DNA of 64,000 nucleotides from Planctomycetota bacterium. GTDB taxonomy: Bacteria > Planctomycetota > B15-G4 > SIAN01. Within the stretch, counting starts at the first letter, position 1. Every line of letters begins with the position of its first letter. The stretch covers positions 124,001 through 188,000 of the forward strand of contig JAEUIC010000005.1 in assembly GCA_016795285.1 (NCBI GenBank), written 5' to 3'. The notes under the pieces are model-generated. The model ran no database searches and was not told the origin of the DNA. It saw only the letters and a list, made by a program, of their open reading frames with translations. The position numbers were made by a program, and so were the translations under genes. Shown in pieces: positions 9,560 to 18,542 of the stretch.

Positions 9560-10480
9560 ATGCAGCGCACGAATGGCACGTCCGATCCCGTCGTCCCCAC
9601 CCCGCACGGCCTCGACGAGGTCAAGATCGGGCTGGCGCGCATGCTGAAGGGCGGCGTGATCATGGACGTCACCGATGTCGAGCAGGCGAAGATCGCCGAA
9701 GAGGCCGGCGCCTGCGCCGTGATGGCGCTGGAACGGGTGCCGTCCGACATCCGCAAGGAGGGCGGCGTCGCGCGCATGGCGGCGCTCGAGATCATCTCCG
9801 CGATCCAGGAGGCGGTGACGATCCCGGTGATGGCGAAGGCGCGCATCGGCCACTTCGTCGAGGCGCAGGTGCTGCAGCAGCTCGGCGTCGACTTCATCGA
9901 CGAGAGCGAGGTGCTGACGCCGGCCGATCCCGAGAACCACATCGAGAAGCGCGCCTTCAAGGTGCCGTTCGTCTGCGGCGCGACCTGCCTCGACGAGGCG
10001 CTGCGCCGCGTCGGCGAAGGCGCCGCGATGCTGCGCACGAAGGGCGAGGCGGGCACCGGCAACATCATCGAGGCGGTCCGCCACATCCGCCTGATCCAGA
10101 AGCAGATCCGCGAGCTCTCGGTCACGCCGACTTCCGAGCTGATGAGCCGCGCGAAGGAGCTGCGCGCGCCGTTCCATCTCGTCGAGTACGTCGCGCAGCA
10201 CGGCGCGCTGCCGGTGCCGAACTTCGCGGCGGGCGGCGTCGCGACGCCGGCCGATGCGGCGCTGGTGATGGCGCTCGGCGCCGAGGCGGTCTTCGTCGGC
10301 TCGGGCATCTTCAAGTCGGAGTCGCCCGCCAAGACGGCGGCGGCGATCGTCAAGGCGACCGCGCAGTGGAACGATCCGGCGGTGATCGCCGAGGCGTGCC
10401 GCGGCACCGGCACCGCGATGCGCGGCCTCTCGATGGAGTCGATCCCCGAGGCCGACCGCTTGGCGAAGCGCGGCTGGTGA
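9560..10480 (+). CDS. pdxS: Pyridoxal 5'-phosphate synthase, PdxS lyase subunit
   Basis: A 306-residue TIM-barrel subunit that joins ribose 5-phosphate, glyceraldehyde 3-phosphate and ammonia into pyridoxal 5'-phosphate (DXP-independent pathway). Conserved blocks are clear: [27 protein letters not shown], the lysine in VMAKARIGH near residue 92 and the second lysine in [10 protein letters not shown] near 160. The C-terminal [14 protein letters not shown] is typical. A GAGGAA ribosome site precedes the ATG by five bases. Its stop overlaps the start of pdxT, so the two subunits are translationally coupled. The glutaminase partner supplies the ammonia. Confidence 0.97.
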   Translation: MQRTNGTSDPVVPTPHGLDEVKIGLARMLKGGVIMDVTDVEQAKIAEEAGACAVMALERVPSDIRKEGGVARMAALEIISAIQEAVTIPVMAKARIGHFVEAQVLQQLGVDFIDESEVLTPADPENHIEKRAFKVPFVCGATCLDEALRRVGEGAAMLRTKGEAGTGNIIEAVRHIRLIQKQIRELSVTPTSELMSRAKELRAPFHLVEYVAQHGALPVPNFAAGGVATPADAALVMALGAEAVFVGSGIFKSESPAKTAAAIVKATAQWNDPAVIAEACRGTGTAMRGLSMESIPEADRLAKRGW

Positions 10481-11121
10481 GCGGCGCCGTGAGCGGCACC
10501 GTCGCAGCTTCGCCGAGCCGCAGCTCGGCCGGCGTCCTCTGCCTGCAAGGCTCGAGCGAACCGCATCTCGCGCGGCTCCGCGACCTCGGGGTCGCTCCGC
10601 GCGAGGTGCGGCAGCGCAAGGACCTCGACGGCCTCACCCACCTGATCCTGCCGGGCGGCGAATCGACGACGATCCGCCACCTGCTCGACCTCTTCGGGCT
10701 GACCGAGCTGCTGCTCGAGCGCCACCGCGCCGGCGCGCTCTGCCTGTTCGGCACCTGCGCCGGCGCGATCCTCCTGGGCCACGATGACGGCACGCGGCCG
10801 AAGCGCCTCGCGCTGCTCGACGTGACGTTGGAGCGCAATGCCTACGGCCGGCAGGTCGACTCCTTCAGCGAGCCGCTCGCGCTCGAGCTGCCGGGCGAGG
10901 TCGGTCGAGCGCCCTTCCACGGCGTCTTCATCCGCGCGCCGCGCTTCGCGCGCGTCGGGCCGGGCGTGCGCGTGCTGGCGCGCCGCGGCGACGAGCCGGT
11001 GCTGGTCGAGGGGCCGGGCGCGCTGGCCGGCACGTTCCATCCCGAGCTGACCGGCGACCTGCGCATCCACCGCCACTTCCTCGCCATGGCGCCGGCGGCG
11101 GCGCGCGCGGCGGCGGTGTAA
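10477..11121 (+). CDS. pdxT: Pyridoxal 5'-phosphate synthase, PdxT glutaminase subunit
   Basis: A 214-residue class I glutamine amidotransferase that makes ammonia for PdxS. The nucleophile cysteine lies in FGTCAGAIL near residue 93 and the His-Glu pair in FHPEL near 186; LILPGGEST holds the expected oxyanion region. The chosen GTG at 10477 overlaps the pdxS stop as GTGA; a second GTG at 10489 is possible. Compared with usual PdxT, which starts almost at the conserved GVLALQG block, there are about 15 extra N-terminal residues. The frame is also open further upstream inside pdxS, which is not coding. Confidence 0.92.
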   Translation: MSGAVSGTVAASPSRSSAGVLCLQGSSEPHLARLRDLGVAPREVRQRKDLDGLTHLILPGGESTTIRHLLDLFGLTELLLERHRAGALCLFGTCAGAILLGHDDGTRPKRLALLDVTLERNAYGRQVDSFSEPLALELPGEVGRAPFHGVFIRAPRFARVGPGVRVLARRGDEPVLVEGPGALAGTFHPELTGDLRIHRHFLAMAPAAARAAAV

Positions 11122-11199
11122 CCGAAGATCTGGCGGCGGCATCGCGTGCGTACCGTGGAACGCGCGGGACCCACTGCGAGTCCGCGCCGGGAGTCTTCG

Positions 11200-12105
11200 A
11201 TGGCTGCACCGTTCGCCCTGCTCGCCCTCGCCCTTCTCGCGCGCTGCACGCCGGGCAGCCCGCCACTCACCGCGCCGCCTGCCGCGCCCCCGCCGCCGCT
11301 CGCGAACGCTTCGTCGACGCAGACGGCACCGCAAGTCGCCGTGCAAGCCACGCCGTCCGCGGCCGCTGCCGAGTTCGACCACGCCGACTTCGACGCGTTG
11401 CTGAAGAAGCATGGTCGCGGCGATCGGATCGACTACGCCGCGCTCCAGGCCGACCGCGCGCCGCTCGACGCCTACCTGAAGCGGGTCGCCCTGCAGCCGG
11501 AGGCGCAGCTGCTCGCATGGCCGCGCGCCGCTCAGATGGCCTTCTGGATCAACGCCTACAACGCGCTCACGCTGCGCACGATCATCGACGCCTACCCGAT
11601 CGAGGGCTCCGGCCTGTCGGGGCTGCGCTTCCCGAAGAGCTCGATCCGCCAGCTCGACGATCCGTGGGGCAAGAAGCACACGGTCGCCGGCGCGCCGCGC
11701 TCGCTCGATGACTTGGAGCACCAGCTCCTGCGCAAGCACTTCCAGGACGCGCGCATCCACGCCGCCGTCAACTGCGCCAGCATCGGCTGCCCGCCGCTGC
11801 GCCTCGAAGCATTCACCGCCGCCGCGCTCGAGACGCAGCTCGACGAGCAGATGCGCGCCTTCGTCGCCGATCCGCTGCGGAACGTCGTCGACCCGACGAA
11901 GAAGAAGATCGCCCTCTCCGCCATCTTCGACTGGTTCGGCGAGGACTTCGGCACCAAGGCGAACGGCAAGGAGGGCGAGCGCGCGCTCCTCGCTTGGCTC
12001 GAGAAGTACGGCAAGCCCGAGTGGAAGGCGTTCCTCGCCAGCTTCGACCCCGACGACATCGACTTCCTCGACTACGACTGGGCGCTGAACGACGTGGCGA
12101 GGTGA
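11200..12105 (+). CDS. Exported DUF547 protein
   Basis: A protein of 301 residues with an N-terminal hydrophobic export signal (MAAPFALLALALLARCT) and a Pro/Ala-rich linker, then a DUF547 domain with its landmark AFWINAYNALTLR, PWGKKHTV and HAAVNCASIGCPPL segments. DUF547 is widespread in bacteria and its biochemical role is not established; the conserved Cys-rich NCAS-GCP block suggests a thiol or metal site. The cysteine in LLARC might be a lipidation site but arginine before it is not canonical. The ATG at 11200 has GGGAG six bases upstream. It lies 78 bases after pdxT and may share its transcript. Confidence 0.8.
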   Translation: MAAPFALLALALLARCTPGSPPLTAPPAAPPPPLANASSTQTAPQVAVQATPSAAAAEFDHADFDALLKKHGRGDRIDYAALQADRAPLDAYLKRVALQPEAQLLAWPRAAQMAFWINAYNALTLRTIIDAYPIEGSGLSGLRFPKSSIRQLDDPWGKKHTVAGAPRSLDDLEHQLLRKHFQDARIHAAVNCASIGCPPLRLEAFTAAALETQLDEQMRAFVADPLRNVVDPTKKKIALSAIFDWFGEDFGTKANGKEGERALLAWLEKYGKPEWKAFLASFDPDDIDFLDYDWALNDVAR

Positions 12106-12170
12106 GCGACGACGTGCGCTGACGACCGTCCGCCACCGGACGCATCGCGAGCGATATCCTCCCGCGCCGC

Positions 12171-12190
12171 GCGGTGAGCTGCCTCACCGC
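12171..12190. promoter_or_regulatory. Perfect 8-bp hairpin in kinase leader
   Basis: GCGGTGAG (12171-12178) and CTCACCGC (12183-12190) form a perfect stem with the loop CTGC, ending 23 bases before the kinase start codon and just before its GGGGAG ribosome site. It could act in the leader RNA, as an operator, or as a terminator of the upstream gene; no U-tract follows. Confidence 0.4.
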
Positions 12191-12213
12191 CTTGCAGCGG
12201 GGAGAATCGCCGC

Positions 12214-15200
12214 ATGGCTGTCGATCCGGCTCCTGGCCCACCGCCCTCCCCGTCGCCTCGCGCTGCAAGCGCAGAAGCGCGTGCGCTCGAGCTTTTGGCC
12301 GCATGGCTCGGGCGCCGCCACGAGCCGCTCGACGAAGGCGCTTTCGAGAGACTCTGCGGCGATCACGCCGACCTCGCCGCGGAGCTGCGCCGCCTGAAGC
12401 GAACGCTGGATCAGGTCGCGGCGGCGCTGCCGCGATCGGAGTCTCGAGACGGCGTCGCCGATCGGCTCGCCGAGCAGTTCGGCGACGAAGTCGATCCGCG
12501 CGTCTCGCTCGATGACGCGGAAGAGCAGGCGCCCGGCGCCGCGCCGAACGATCCGCCCCCGGCCTCGACCTGGTCGCGCATGGTCGAGCGCGTCCGCGGC
12601 CGCACGGCGCCGAGCGCTCGCTATTCGGTCGGCGAGGTGCTCGGCAAGGGCGGCATGGGCGTGGTCTATTCGATCTGGGACGCCGACCTGCGCCGCCGCC
12701 TGGCGATGAAGGTGATCCGCCACAGCGGTGAACGCGAGGCCCCGCCGCCCCGCCTCGGCGCCACGCCATCGCCCGCTGCGGTCGCCGCCGCGCATGCACC
12801 GATCGACCCCGTGAGCCTCGGCCGCTTCCTCGAAGAGGCGCAGGTCACCGGACAGCTGAACCACCCGGGCATCGTGCCGATCCACGAGCTCGGCCTCGAC
12901 GCCGATGGTCGCGCCTACTTCACGATGCGGCTGGTGAAAGGCGCGACGTTCACGGAAGTGATCGATTGGGCAGCCACCGGCGAGAACGGCTTCAATCCGA
13001 CGCGCGCGCTCTCCGTCCTGGTCGCCGTCTGCGACGCGCTGGCCTACGCGCATGCGAAGGGCGTGGTCCATCGCGACCTGAAGCCGGCCAACGTGATGGT
13101 CGGCCGCTTCGGCGAGACCTACGTGATGGACTGGGGGCTGGCGCGCGTGCGCGGCCAGGCGGATCGCCACGATCTGCGGCTCGAGGCGCCCGAAACCGCG
13201 CGCCTGAGGACCGAACGCGACGAGCCCGCCTCCTCGCGCGACGACTCGCCGCTGATGACGATGGACGGTGCCGTCGTCGGCACGCCCGCCTACATGCCGC
13301 CCGAGCAAGCCTTCGGCAAGACCGAGCTGATCGACGCGCGCGCTGACGTCTACGCCGTCGGCGCGATGCTCTACCACCTGCTGACGCGGCGGATGCCCTA
13401 CGTCGAGCCCGGCGCGCGCATGTCGCAGCACATGATCCTGGCGGCGGTGCAGCACGGTCCGCCGCGGCCCGTGCACCAGATCGATGCCGCCGTCCCCGCC
13501 GAGCTCGCCGCGATCTGCGAGCGCGCGATGGAGCGCGACCTCGCGAAGCGCTACCCCACCACGCAAGCCTTGGCCGACGACCTGCGCGCCTACCTCGAGC
13601 ACCGCGTCGTCGCCGCGTACGAGACCGGCGCCGTCGCGGAGCTGAAGAAGTGGGTCGAGCGCAACAAGGCGCTGGCGGCGTCGCTGGCAGCTGGCGTCGT
13701 GCTGGCGATCGGCGCGGTGAGCTTCATCGCCTGGTCGACCGGCCAGCACGCCGACGCGATGGCGGAGAAGAACCGTGACCTGACGACGGCCAATGCCATG
13801 GTGCGCGACGAGGCGACCCGCGCGGACGCCGCGAAGCGAGAGGCGGAAGCGAACCTCGCCGACGTCCTGCTCCTCGGCGACATCAAGCGGGTGCGGGACC
13901 TCGAGAAGCGGGCGAAGGAGCTCTGGCCGGCGTGGCCGGAGCTGGTGCCGGAACTCGAGCAGTGGATCGCGGATGCACGCGAGGTGACCGACCGGCTGGA
14001 GCAGCATCGAGCGTCGCTCCAGGAGCTGCGGGCGAAGGCGCTGCCGGCCGATGCCCCCGAGGACCGTTCGACGTTCACCGCGCTGCGCCGCGAGGCGCAG
14101 ATGGAGCGACGGCGCAAGGACCTCGCGGAACTCGACGCCTTCCTGGCGAGGCGGGTCGGTGAGCTGACTGCTGCAGAGTCGACGGGGACCGACACCAGGA
14201 AGAAGGAGGCGCTCGGCGCCGCGCTCGCGGAGCTGGCGGGCCAGCGCGCCGCCGTCGCGGCGGAACTGCGCGACGAGGGCAGCGAGGCCACTGACCATCC
14301 GGCGCGCCGCGAGTGGCGTTTCGCGCCCGATCCGGCGAACACGCAGTGGCGCCACGACCAGCTGGTCGAGCTGGTGGAGGCGGTCGAGGCGTTGCAGGCC
14401 GAGCTCGCCACGCCCGAGGCGGTCACCGCCGCGTGGCGCCCCACCGCCACCGCAGCAGCGCCACCGGCCGCATTCGTGCCGGCGGCGGCGACGATTGCAG
14501 CGATGCAGCGGCGGATCGAACACGCCGCCTGGGTCGAAGAGGTGTCGCTGGACGAGGCGGTCGACGCTTGGCAGGAGGCGATCGCCCGCATCGCGAAGAA
14601 CCCGAAGTACGCCGCTTTCGCCGAGCCGCCCCTCAAGGAACAGTTCGGCCTGGTGCCGATCGGCCCGGACCCTGACTCCGGCCTCGAGGAGTTCTGGCAC
14701 GTCGAGACCGGCGCACGGCCGGAGCGCGACCCGACCAGCGGAAAGTTCACCATGGCCGAGACGACCGGCATGGTCTTCGTGCTGCTGCCGGGCGGGACGT
14801 TCACGATGGGCTCGCGGCCAACCGACGCCGATCACCCCGAACACGCCCCTCACGTCGACCCGAAGTCGCAGCCCAACGAGCAGCCCCCCCACGCGGTGAC
14901 GCTCGCGCCTTTCTTGATGTCGAAGTTCGAGATGTCGCGTGCCCAGTGGCTGAGGATCGCGGGAAGCGACCCGAGCCGAATCGACTTCAACGGCCGCGCC
15001 CCTCGCCCCGTGACGTCACCCGTCGAGTCGATCGACTGGACCGAGGCGCAGGAGCTGGCCGAGCGACTGGTCGCACGTCTGCCGACCGAGGCGCAGTGGG
15101 AGTACGCGGCCCGCGCAGGCACGACGACCGTCTTCTGGTGCGGCGACGATCCCGCCACGATCAGGGCTCGCAAGGCCGGCAACGTCTTCGACGAGCGCGC

Positions 15201-15549
15201 CGCAGAGGTCGGGTACGTAGGAACGCCGGAGCGGTGGAACGACGGCTACTACGACGTAGCGCCGGTCGGCACGTTCACGGCGAACCCGTTCGGCCTGCAC
15301 GACGTGATCGGCAACGTCTGGGAGTGGTGCGCGGACGAGTACGCACCGGACTACGAGTCGACTCCGGCGCGTTCAGGCGATGGCGAGCGGTCGCTGCCGG
15401 TGCAAGCGGGCTCCCGCGTTCGCATCGCCCGCGGCGGCGGCTGGTACCACGAGGCCGCGGGCGCGCGTTCCGCATATCGCTACCGGGTCGGCCCGGCGAT
15501 CCGGAACGGCGACCTCGGCCTCCGTCCCGCCAAGGTCATCACTTGGTGA
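12214..15549 (+). CDS. Membrane Ser/Thr protein kinase fused to FGE-sulfatase (SUMF1-type) domain
   Basis: A 1111-residue multidomain protein. Order: an N-terminal helical region (about 20-70), a Hanks-type kinase domain (about 132-420), one transmembrane helix (about 486-508), a long charged coiled-coil region (about 510-830) and a C-terminal FGE-sulfatase domain (about 851-1110). Kinase landmarks: GKGGMGVVY near 144, the ATP lysine in LAMKV near 165, HRDLKPAN near 285 and DWG replacing DFG near 305, followed by PPE instead of APE. The C-terminal part shows GGTFTMGS, RLPTEAQWEYAARAG, NVWEWCADEY and ARGGGWYH. Cytosolic kinase and extracytoplasmic FGE-like domain suggest signal transfer across the membrane; this layout is recurrent in planctomycetes. 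Whether the FGE part is an enzyme or only a binding fold is not clear. Confidence 0.9.
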   Translation: MAVDPAPGPPPSPSPRAASAEARALELLAAWLGRRHEPLDEGAFERLCGDHADLAAELRRLKRTLDQVAAALPRSESRDGVADRLAEQFGDEVDPRVSLDDAEEQAPGAAPNDPPPASTWSRMVERVRGRTAPSARYSVGEVLGKGGMGVVYSIWDADLRRRLAMKVIRHSGEREAPPPRLGATPSPAAVAAAHAPIDPVSLGRFLEEAQVTGQLNHPGIVPIHELGLDADGRAYFTMRLVKGATFTEVIDWAATGENGFNPTRALSVLVAVCDALAYAHAKGVVHRDLKPANVMVGRFGETYVMDWGLARVRGQADRHDLRLEAPETARLRTERDEPASSRDDSPLMTMDGAVVGTPAYMPPEQAFGKTELIDARADVYAVGAMLYHLLTRRMPYVEPGARMSQHMILAAVQHGPPRPVHQIDAAVPAELAAICERAMERDLAKRYPTTQALADDLRAYLEHRVVAAYETGAVAELKKWVERNKALAASLAAGVVLAIGAVSFIAWSTGQHADAMAEKNRDLTTANAMVRDEATRADAAKREAEANLADVLLLGDIKRVRDLEKRAKELWPAWPELVPELEQWIADAREVTDRLEQHRASLQELRAKALPADAPEDRSTFTALRREAQMERRRKDLAELDAFLARRVGELTAAESTGTDTRKKEALGAALAELAGQRAAVAAELRDEGSEATDHPARREWRFAPDPANTQWRHDQLVELVEAVEALQAELATPEAVTAAWRPTATAAAPPAAFVPAAATIAAMQRRIEHAAWVEEVSLDEAVDAWQEAIARIAKNPKYAAFAEPPLKEQFGLVPIGPDPDSGLEEFWHVETGARPERDPTSGKFTMAETTGMVFVLLPGGTFTMGSRPTDADHPEHAPHVDPKSQPNEQPPHAVTLAPFLMSKFEMSRAQWLRIAGSDPSRIDFNGRAPRPVTSPVESIDWTEAQELAERLVARLPTEAQWEYAARAGTTTVFWCGDDPATIRARKAGNVFDERAAEVGYVGTPERWNDGYYDVAPVGTFTANPFGLHDVIGNVWEWCADEYAPDYESTPARSGDGERSLPVQAGSRVRIARGGGWYHEAAGARSAYRYRVGPAIRNGDLGLRPAKVITW

Positions 15550-15604
15550 CTTCACGGCTTCACCCTGCGCCGGGAACTGTCGCGTGAAGTGGGCAGGAGG
15601 CCCG

Positions 15605-15648
15605 CGGTCCGCAGGCCAAGCGCAGCGTGGCCGTAGGGCGGCGGACCG
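15605..15648. terminator. Candidate bidirectional terminator hairpin
   Basis: In the gap between two convergent genes, CGGTCCGC (15605-15612) pairs with GCGGACCG (15641-15648). Inside it GGCCA (15614-15618) pairs with TGGCC (15628-15632). The nested stem is G/C-rich and lacks a T-run on either side, so intrinsic termination is uncertain. Confidence 0.45.
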
Positions 15649-15719
15649 GTTGGGCGCGGCCGGGCGCCATTCGCCACTCCGCTCGCGCGCGCCGACGTCG
15701 CCCCCCGCACCGCTCGCCC

Positions 15720-16442
15720 TTACTTCGCCGGCTTCCTCGCCAGCAGCCGCACCACGTGGGTCGGCTCGCCGAGGTTCCAGTCGCTCTCGAAGCGGCCGTC
15801 CTCGTAGGCGAGGATGCGCCAGTCGGCGAACGCCTTCAGCAACTGACCCGGCTTGAAGAGCGTCTCCTTCGGCGGGCCGCCGCCTTGGTGCTCGCTGCCT
15901 TGCCCCTCGATCACGATGACGCCACCCGGCTTCACCGCCGCCTTCAGCTTGTCCGCGATCGTGAGCGCGGGGTTGAAGTAGATCACGCTCAAGAGGTCCC
16001 ACTGCTCGACGCCGTAGTCGAAGGTGAAGAGGTCCGCCTCGCGCGCGTCGAGCGTGAGCCCCTTCTGCGCCGCGGCGGCGCGCGCCTTGTCGAGGCCGAC
16101 CTTCGAGACGTCGATTCCGGTGGTCGCGAAGCCGCGCTGCGCCAGCAGCAGCGCGTTGCGGCCGTCGCCGCAGGCGAGGTCGATCGCGGTGCCGCCCGCG
16201 AGCCACTTCTCGCCGGCGAGGCGCTTCAGCGAGCGGTCGAGGAAGTCGTTCGGCTCGGTGCGGTAGCGCGGCTGCTTGGCACCGAAGACCTTGTCCCAGC
16301 GCGCCGGCTCGCTGACGCCGCCGCCTTGCTGCTGCTGCTGCTGCGCCGGCACGAGCAGCGCCGTCGCGGCGAGCCCTCCGGTCGCAACGAGCACGACGAC
16401 GAGCGCGGCGGCCAAGCCGCGGAATGGAGCGCTTTTCCGCAT
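15720..16442 (-). CDS. Membrane-anchored or exported class I SAM methyltransferase
   Basis: A 240-residue protein whose C-terminal 190 residues form a class I methyltransferase: motif I IDLACGDGRN near residue 84, GIDVSKVGLDKA after it and the VKPGGVIVIEGQG segment. It resembles TehB-like methyltransferases. Unusually, it starts with a hydrophobic segment (residues about 9-30) followed by six glutamines and three glycines, so it should be anchored in, or moved across, the inner membrane. The ATG at 16442 is fixed by a perfect GGAGGA ribosome site. Methyl donor SAM is normally cytosolic, so the anchor with a cytosolic catalytic part is one possibility; orientation is not known. It is divergent from the next gene and convergent with the kinase gene. 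Confidence 0.8.
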   Translation of the reverse strand: MRKSAPFRGLAAALVVVLVATGGLAATALLVPAQQQQQQGGGVSEPARWDKVFGAKQPRYRTEPNDFLDRSLKRLAGEKWLAGGTAIDLACGDGRNALLLAQRGFATTGIDVSKVGLDKARAAAAQKGLTLDAREADLFTFDYGVEQWDLLSVIYFNPALTIADKLKAAVKPGGVIVIEGQGSEHQGGGPPKETLFKPGQLLKAFADWRILAYEDGRFESDWNLGEPTHVVRLLARKPAK

Positions 16443-16663
16443 CGGTGTCCTCCTTCGTCCTGCAGCGATCCGCCGTTTCCGGCGCTTCGCGCCGAACGGC
16501 AACGCCGGAGAGCGTAGCGCCGGAAAATCGTGCGAGGGCGACGCGGCGCGCGCCCTTTTCCCGCCGGCAGGCGCGCGCTCGCGCCGATCAAGGCGGGCCG
16601 AGGGGAGGGCGGTGCGGCGCTTCGACCGGCCTGCACCACGATGCTCCACCCAAGATCGACACC

Positions 16664-17605
16664 TTGATCCAAGCCGTCACCGCCCTGCTCCTCGCTTGCT
16701 GCCCGCCGGCGCCTGCCGACGAGCCGCTGCTCGTCGCCGCCGCCCCCGATACGAGCGCGACGGCCCACGGCGCACCGAAGGCAGGGGCGCGGATCGCGGC
16801 GCCGCTCGCCGACGGCTCTCGCCCGTGGCGCTACGAAGCGCGACCGCTGCTCGGCGGCGATCGCACCGCGCGCGCGAGCGGACTCTTGCCGCGCGATGGA
16901 AGCGCCGTGCCGCTCGTCGTGCTGGCCGTCGACCCGCTCACGCCGCGCGCGCGGCTCGACCGCTGGTGCGACACGCTCGCGAAGGGCGGCTACGCGACGC
17001 TGATGGTCGAGCCCGAACCGGACGAGGCGTGGTGGCGCTACGCCGAAGCGATCGAGCAACTCGTGAAGCTGCTGCGGCTCGACGCCACGACTCCCGGACT
17101 CGGCTGCCACGGAGAGGTCGATCCCGTGCGCCTCCTGCTGATCGCCGAGGGCAGCGCGGCCGCGCCGGCCGTGCGCGCCGCGGCCGAGCTCGAGCGGCTC
17201 TCCGGCGTGCTGCTGGTCGATCCGAGCGGGCCGCCGACCGCGCTGCCGTGGCTCTCGGAGATCGACGCGCCGCTCGCCGTCGTCGCGAGCGGGCGGCCGC
17301 AAGCGGAGGAGGCGCAGCGGTGGCACGCGGCGGCACGCAATGGTGCCGAGACGCGCTGGCTCGTCGAGTTCCGCAACGACCACGGACTGCGCGGCGCCGA
17401 CCTGCCGCGCCAACCGGCGCTCGAGCGGAGCGTGCGCGAGCTCTGCGCCACCTTCGTGACGAGCCAGGTGCCGCTCGCTCTTGCGCCGCGCGCCGGATTC
17501 GCAGCGTTGGCGCGCCGTGGCGCCGTCGAGCGGACGGTCGAAACATTGCACAACGGTGCGCGCCTCGTGCTGGCGGGCGAAGTCGACGCGCCGCGCGAGG
17601 AGTGA
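16664..17605 (+). CDS. Exported alpha/beta-hydrolase-like protein, degenerate active site
   Basis: About 313 residues from the TTG at 16664, which opens a signal-like segment (LIQAVTALLLACC) with a possible lipobox. No ATG or GTG gives a better start; the frame stays open upstream to 16424 but that part is Arg-rich and overlaps the divergent gene's 5' end. The body has the feel of a chlorophyllase/dienelactone-hydrolase fold: PLVVLAVDP, a DTLAKGGYATLMVEP strand and a VDPVRLLLIAEGSAAA elbow where the usual GxSxG is degraded to EGSAA. A histidine in FRNDHG could be a remnant of the triad. It may be a catalytically inactive relative. The fold assignment is inference. Confidence 0.55.
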   Translation: MIQAVTALLLACCPPAPADEPLLVAAAPDTSATAHGAPKAGARIAAPLADGSRPWRYEARPLLGGDRTARASGLLPRDGSAVPLVVLAVDPLTPRARLDRWCDTLAKGGYATLMVEPEPDEAWWRYAEAIEQLVKLLRLDATTPGLGCHGEVDPVRLLLIAEGSAAAPAVRAAAELERLSGVLLVDPSGPPTALPWLSEIDAPLAVVASGRPQAEEAQRWHAAARNGAETRWLVEFRNDHGLRGADLPRQPALERSVRELCATFVTSQVPLALAPRAGFAALARRGAVERTVETLHNGARLVLAGEVDAPREE

Positions 17606-17674
17606 CGCGGAACGATCGTCGGCGCGTCTCGTAGCTCGTTCGGCGCGATCGGGGCGCGCCGTGGAGCGAGCGCG

Positions 17675-18391
17675 ATGGCACCGAACCGCGGAACCACCAC
17701 GACCACCAACGCCACCAACGCCACCGACGCCGCCGACGCAGCGATGGCGGAGCCTGCGCCGCCGCGCTGCCGATCGCCGAGACGGCGGCTGCGCGGCGCA
17801 TGGCTCGCGCTGGCGGCGCTGCTGCTCGCCGCGCCGCTCGCGGTGCCGGTGGCGCAGGTCGTCCCGAACGCTGCACAGCGCGCCTTCCCCGAGACCAGCA
17901 CGCGCGGCAATGCGCGCATCTTCTATTGGGGCGGCGATCGCTCAGCGGGGCAGCTCACCATCGATTACGGGCAGCCGGCCTGGAAGGACGCCTACGACGC
18001 GCAGATCGAGGCGCAGCGCGGCGTGCGCTGGCGCCTCGGCCAGAACTTCTGGACCAACCTCGACAGCAACATCGACTTCAAGGCAGGCGACGTCGAGGTC
18101 CTCGCGGGCCATTACTACCTGGTCCTCGAGCGGACGGTCGACGGCGCGTTCCTCCTCTGGCTGCTCGATCCGGTCGAGATCCGCGACGCCCACCTCGACG
18201 CGTTCCACGCCGCGCGCACGACCGGCGGGACCGCGCTGCCGCTCGTCCATCGCGAGGTCGCCACCAAGTCGGGCGCGCTGACGATGCGCCTCGACGTCGA
18301 CGCGCAGAAGAAGGACGGGGCGAAGCTGGTGATCCAGTTCGGCCGCCACGAGCTCTCGGCCGAACTGACGCTCGTCCCCGATCGCGGCTGA
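17675..18391 (+). CDS. Exported DUF2911-type protein
   Basis: A 238-residue protein. The mature part (about residues 70-238) resembles DUF2911: a tripartite beta segment GQLTIDYGQPAWK, the WRLGQNFWTNL block and the LAGHYYLVLERTVDGAFLLWL strand-turn-strand, matching the family's WR-GANE-T and AGTYGLF pattern. The domain is common in Bacteroidetes and planctomycetes and has no assigned function. A transmembrane or signal segment lies at about 43-61. The first 24 codons encode a Thr/Asn/Ala-rich tract of repeated acc/gcc/aac/gac triplets, and the ATG at 17744 is an alternative start that would remove it. A GGAGC site precedes the ATG at 17675. Confidence 0.65.
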   Translation: MAPNRGTTTTTNATNATDAADAAMAEPAPPRCRSPRRRLRGAWLALAALLLAAPLAVPVAQVVPNAAQRAFPETSTRGNARIFYWGGDRSAGQLTIDYGQPAWKDAYDAQIEAQRGVRWRLGQNFWTNLDSNIDFKAGDVEVLAGHYYLVLERTVDGAFLLWLLDPVEIRDAHLDAFHAARTTGGTALPLVHREVATKSGALTMRLDVDAQKKDGAKLVIQFGRHELSAELTLVPDRG

Positions 18392-18400
18392 CGGCCGCTC

Positions 18401-18435
18401 GCGGCGGAGCGTCGCGCCCGCGAACGCTCCCCCGC
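18401..18435 (+). terminator. Candidate terminator hairpin after DUF2911 gene
   Basis: GGAGCGT (18406-18412) pairs with ACGCTCC (18424-18430) and is extended by GCGG/CCGC (18401-18404 with 18432-18435) across one C-C mismatch. It begins about 10 bases after the stop codon. There is no T-run behind it. Confidence 0.4.
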
Positions 18436-18542
18436 GTCGGACGGTACGATCGCCGCACTCCGATCCGCGACCGCTCGCGGAGCTGGCGCGATCGTCTCGG
18501 CACCGTCCCGAGCGCCCGGAGCGCTACCGAAAGGGGTAAACG

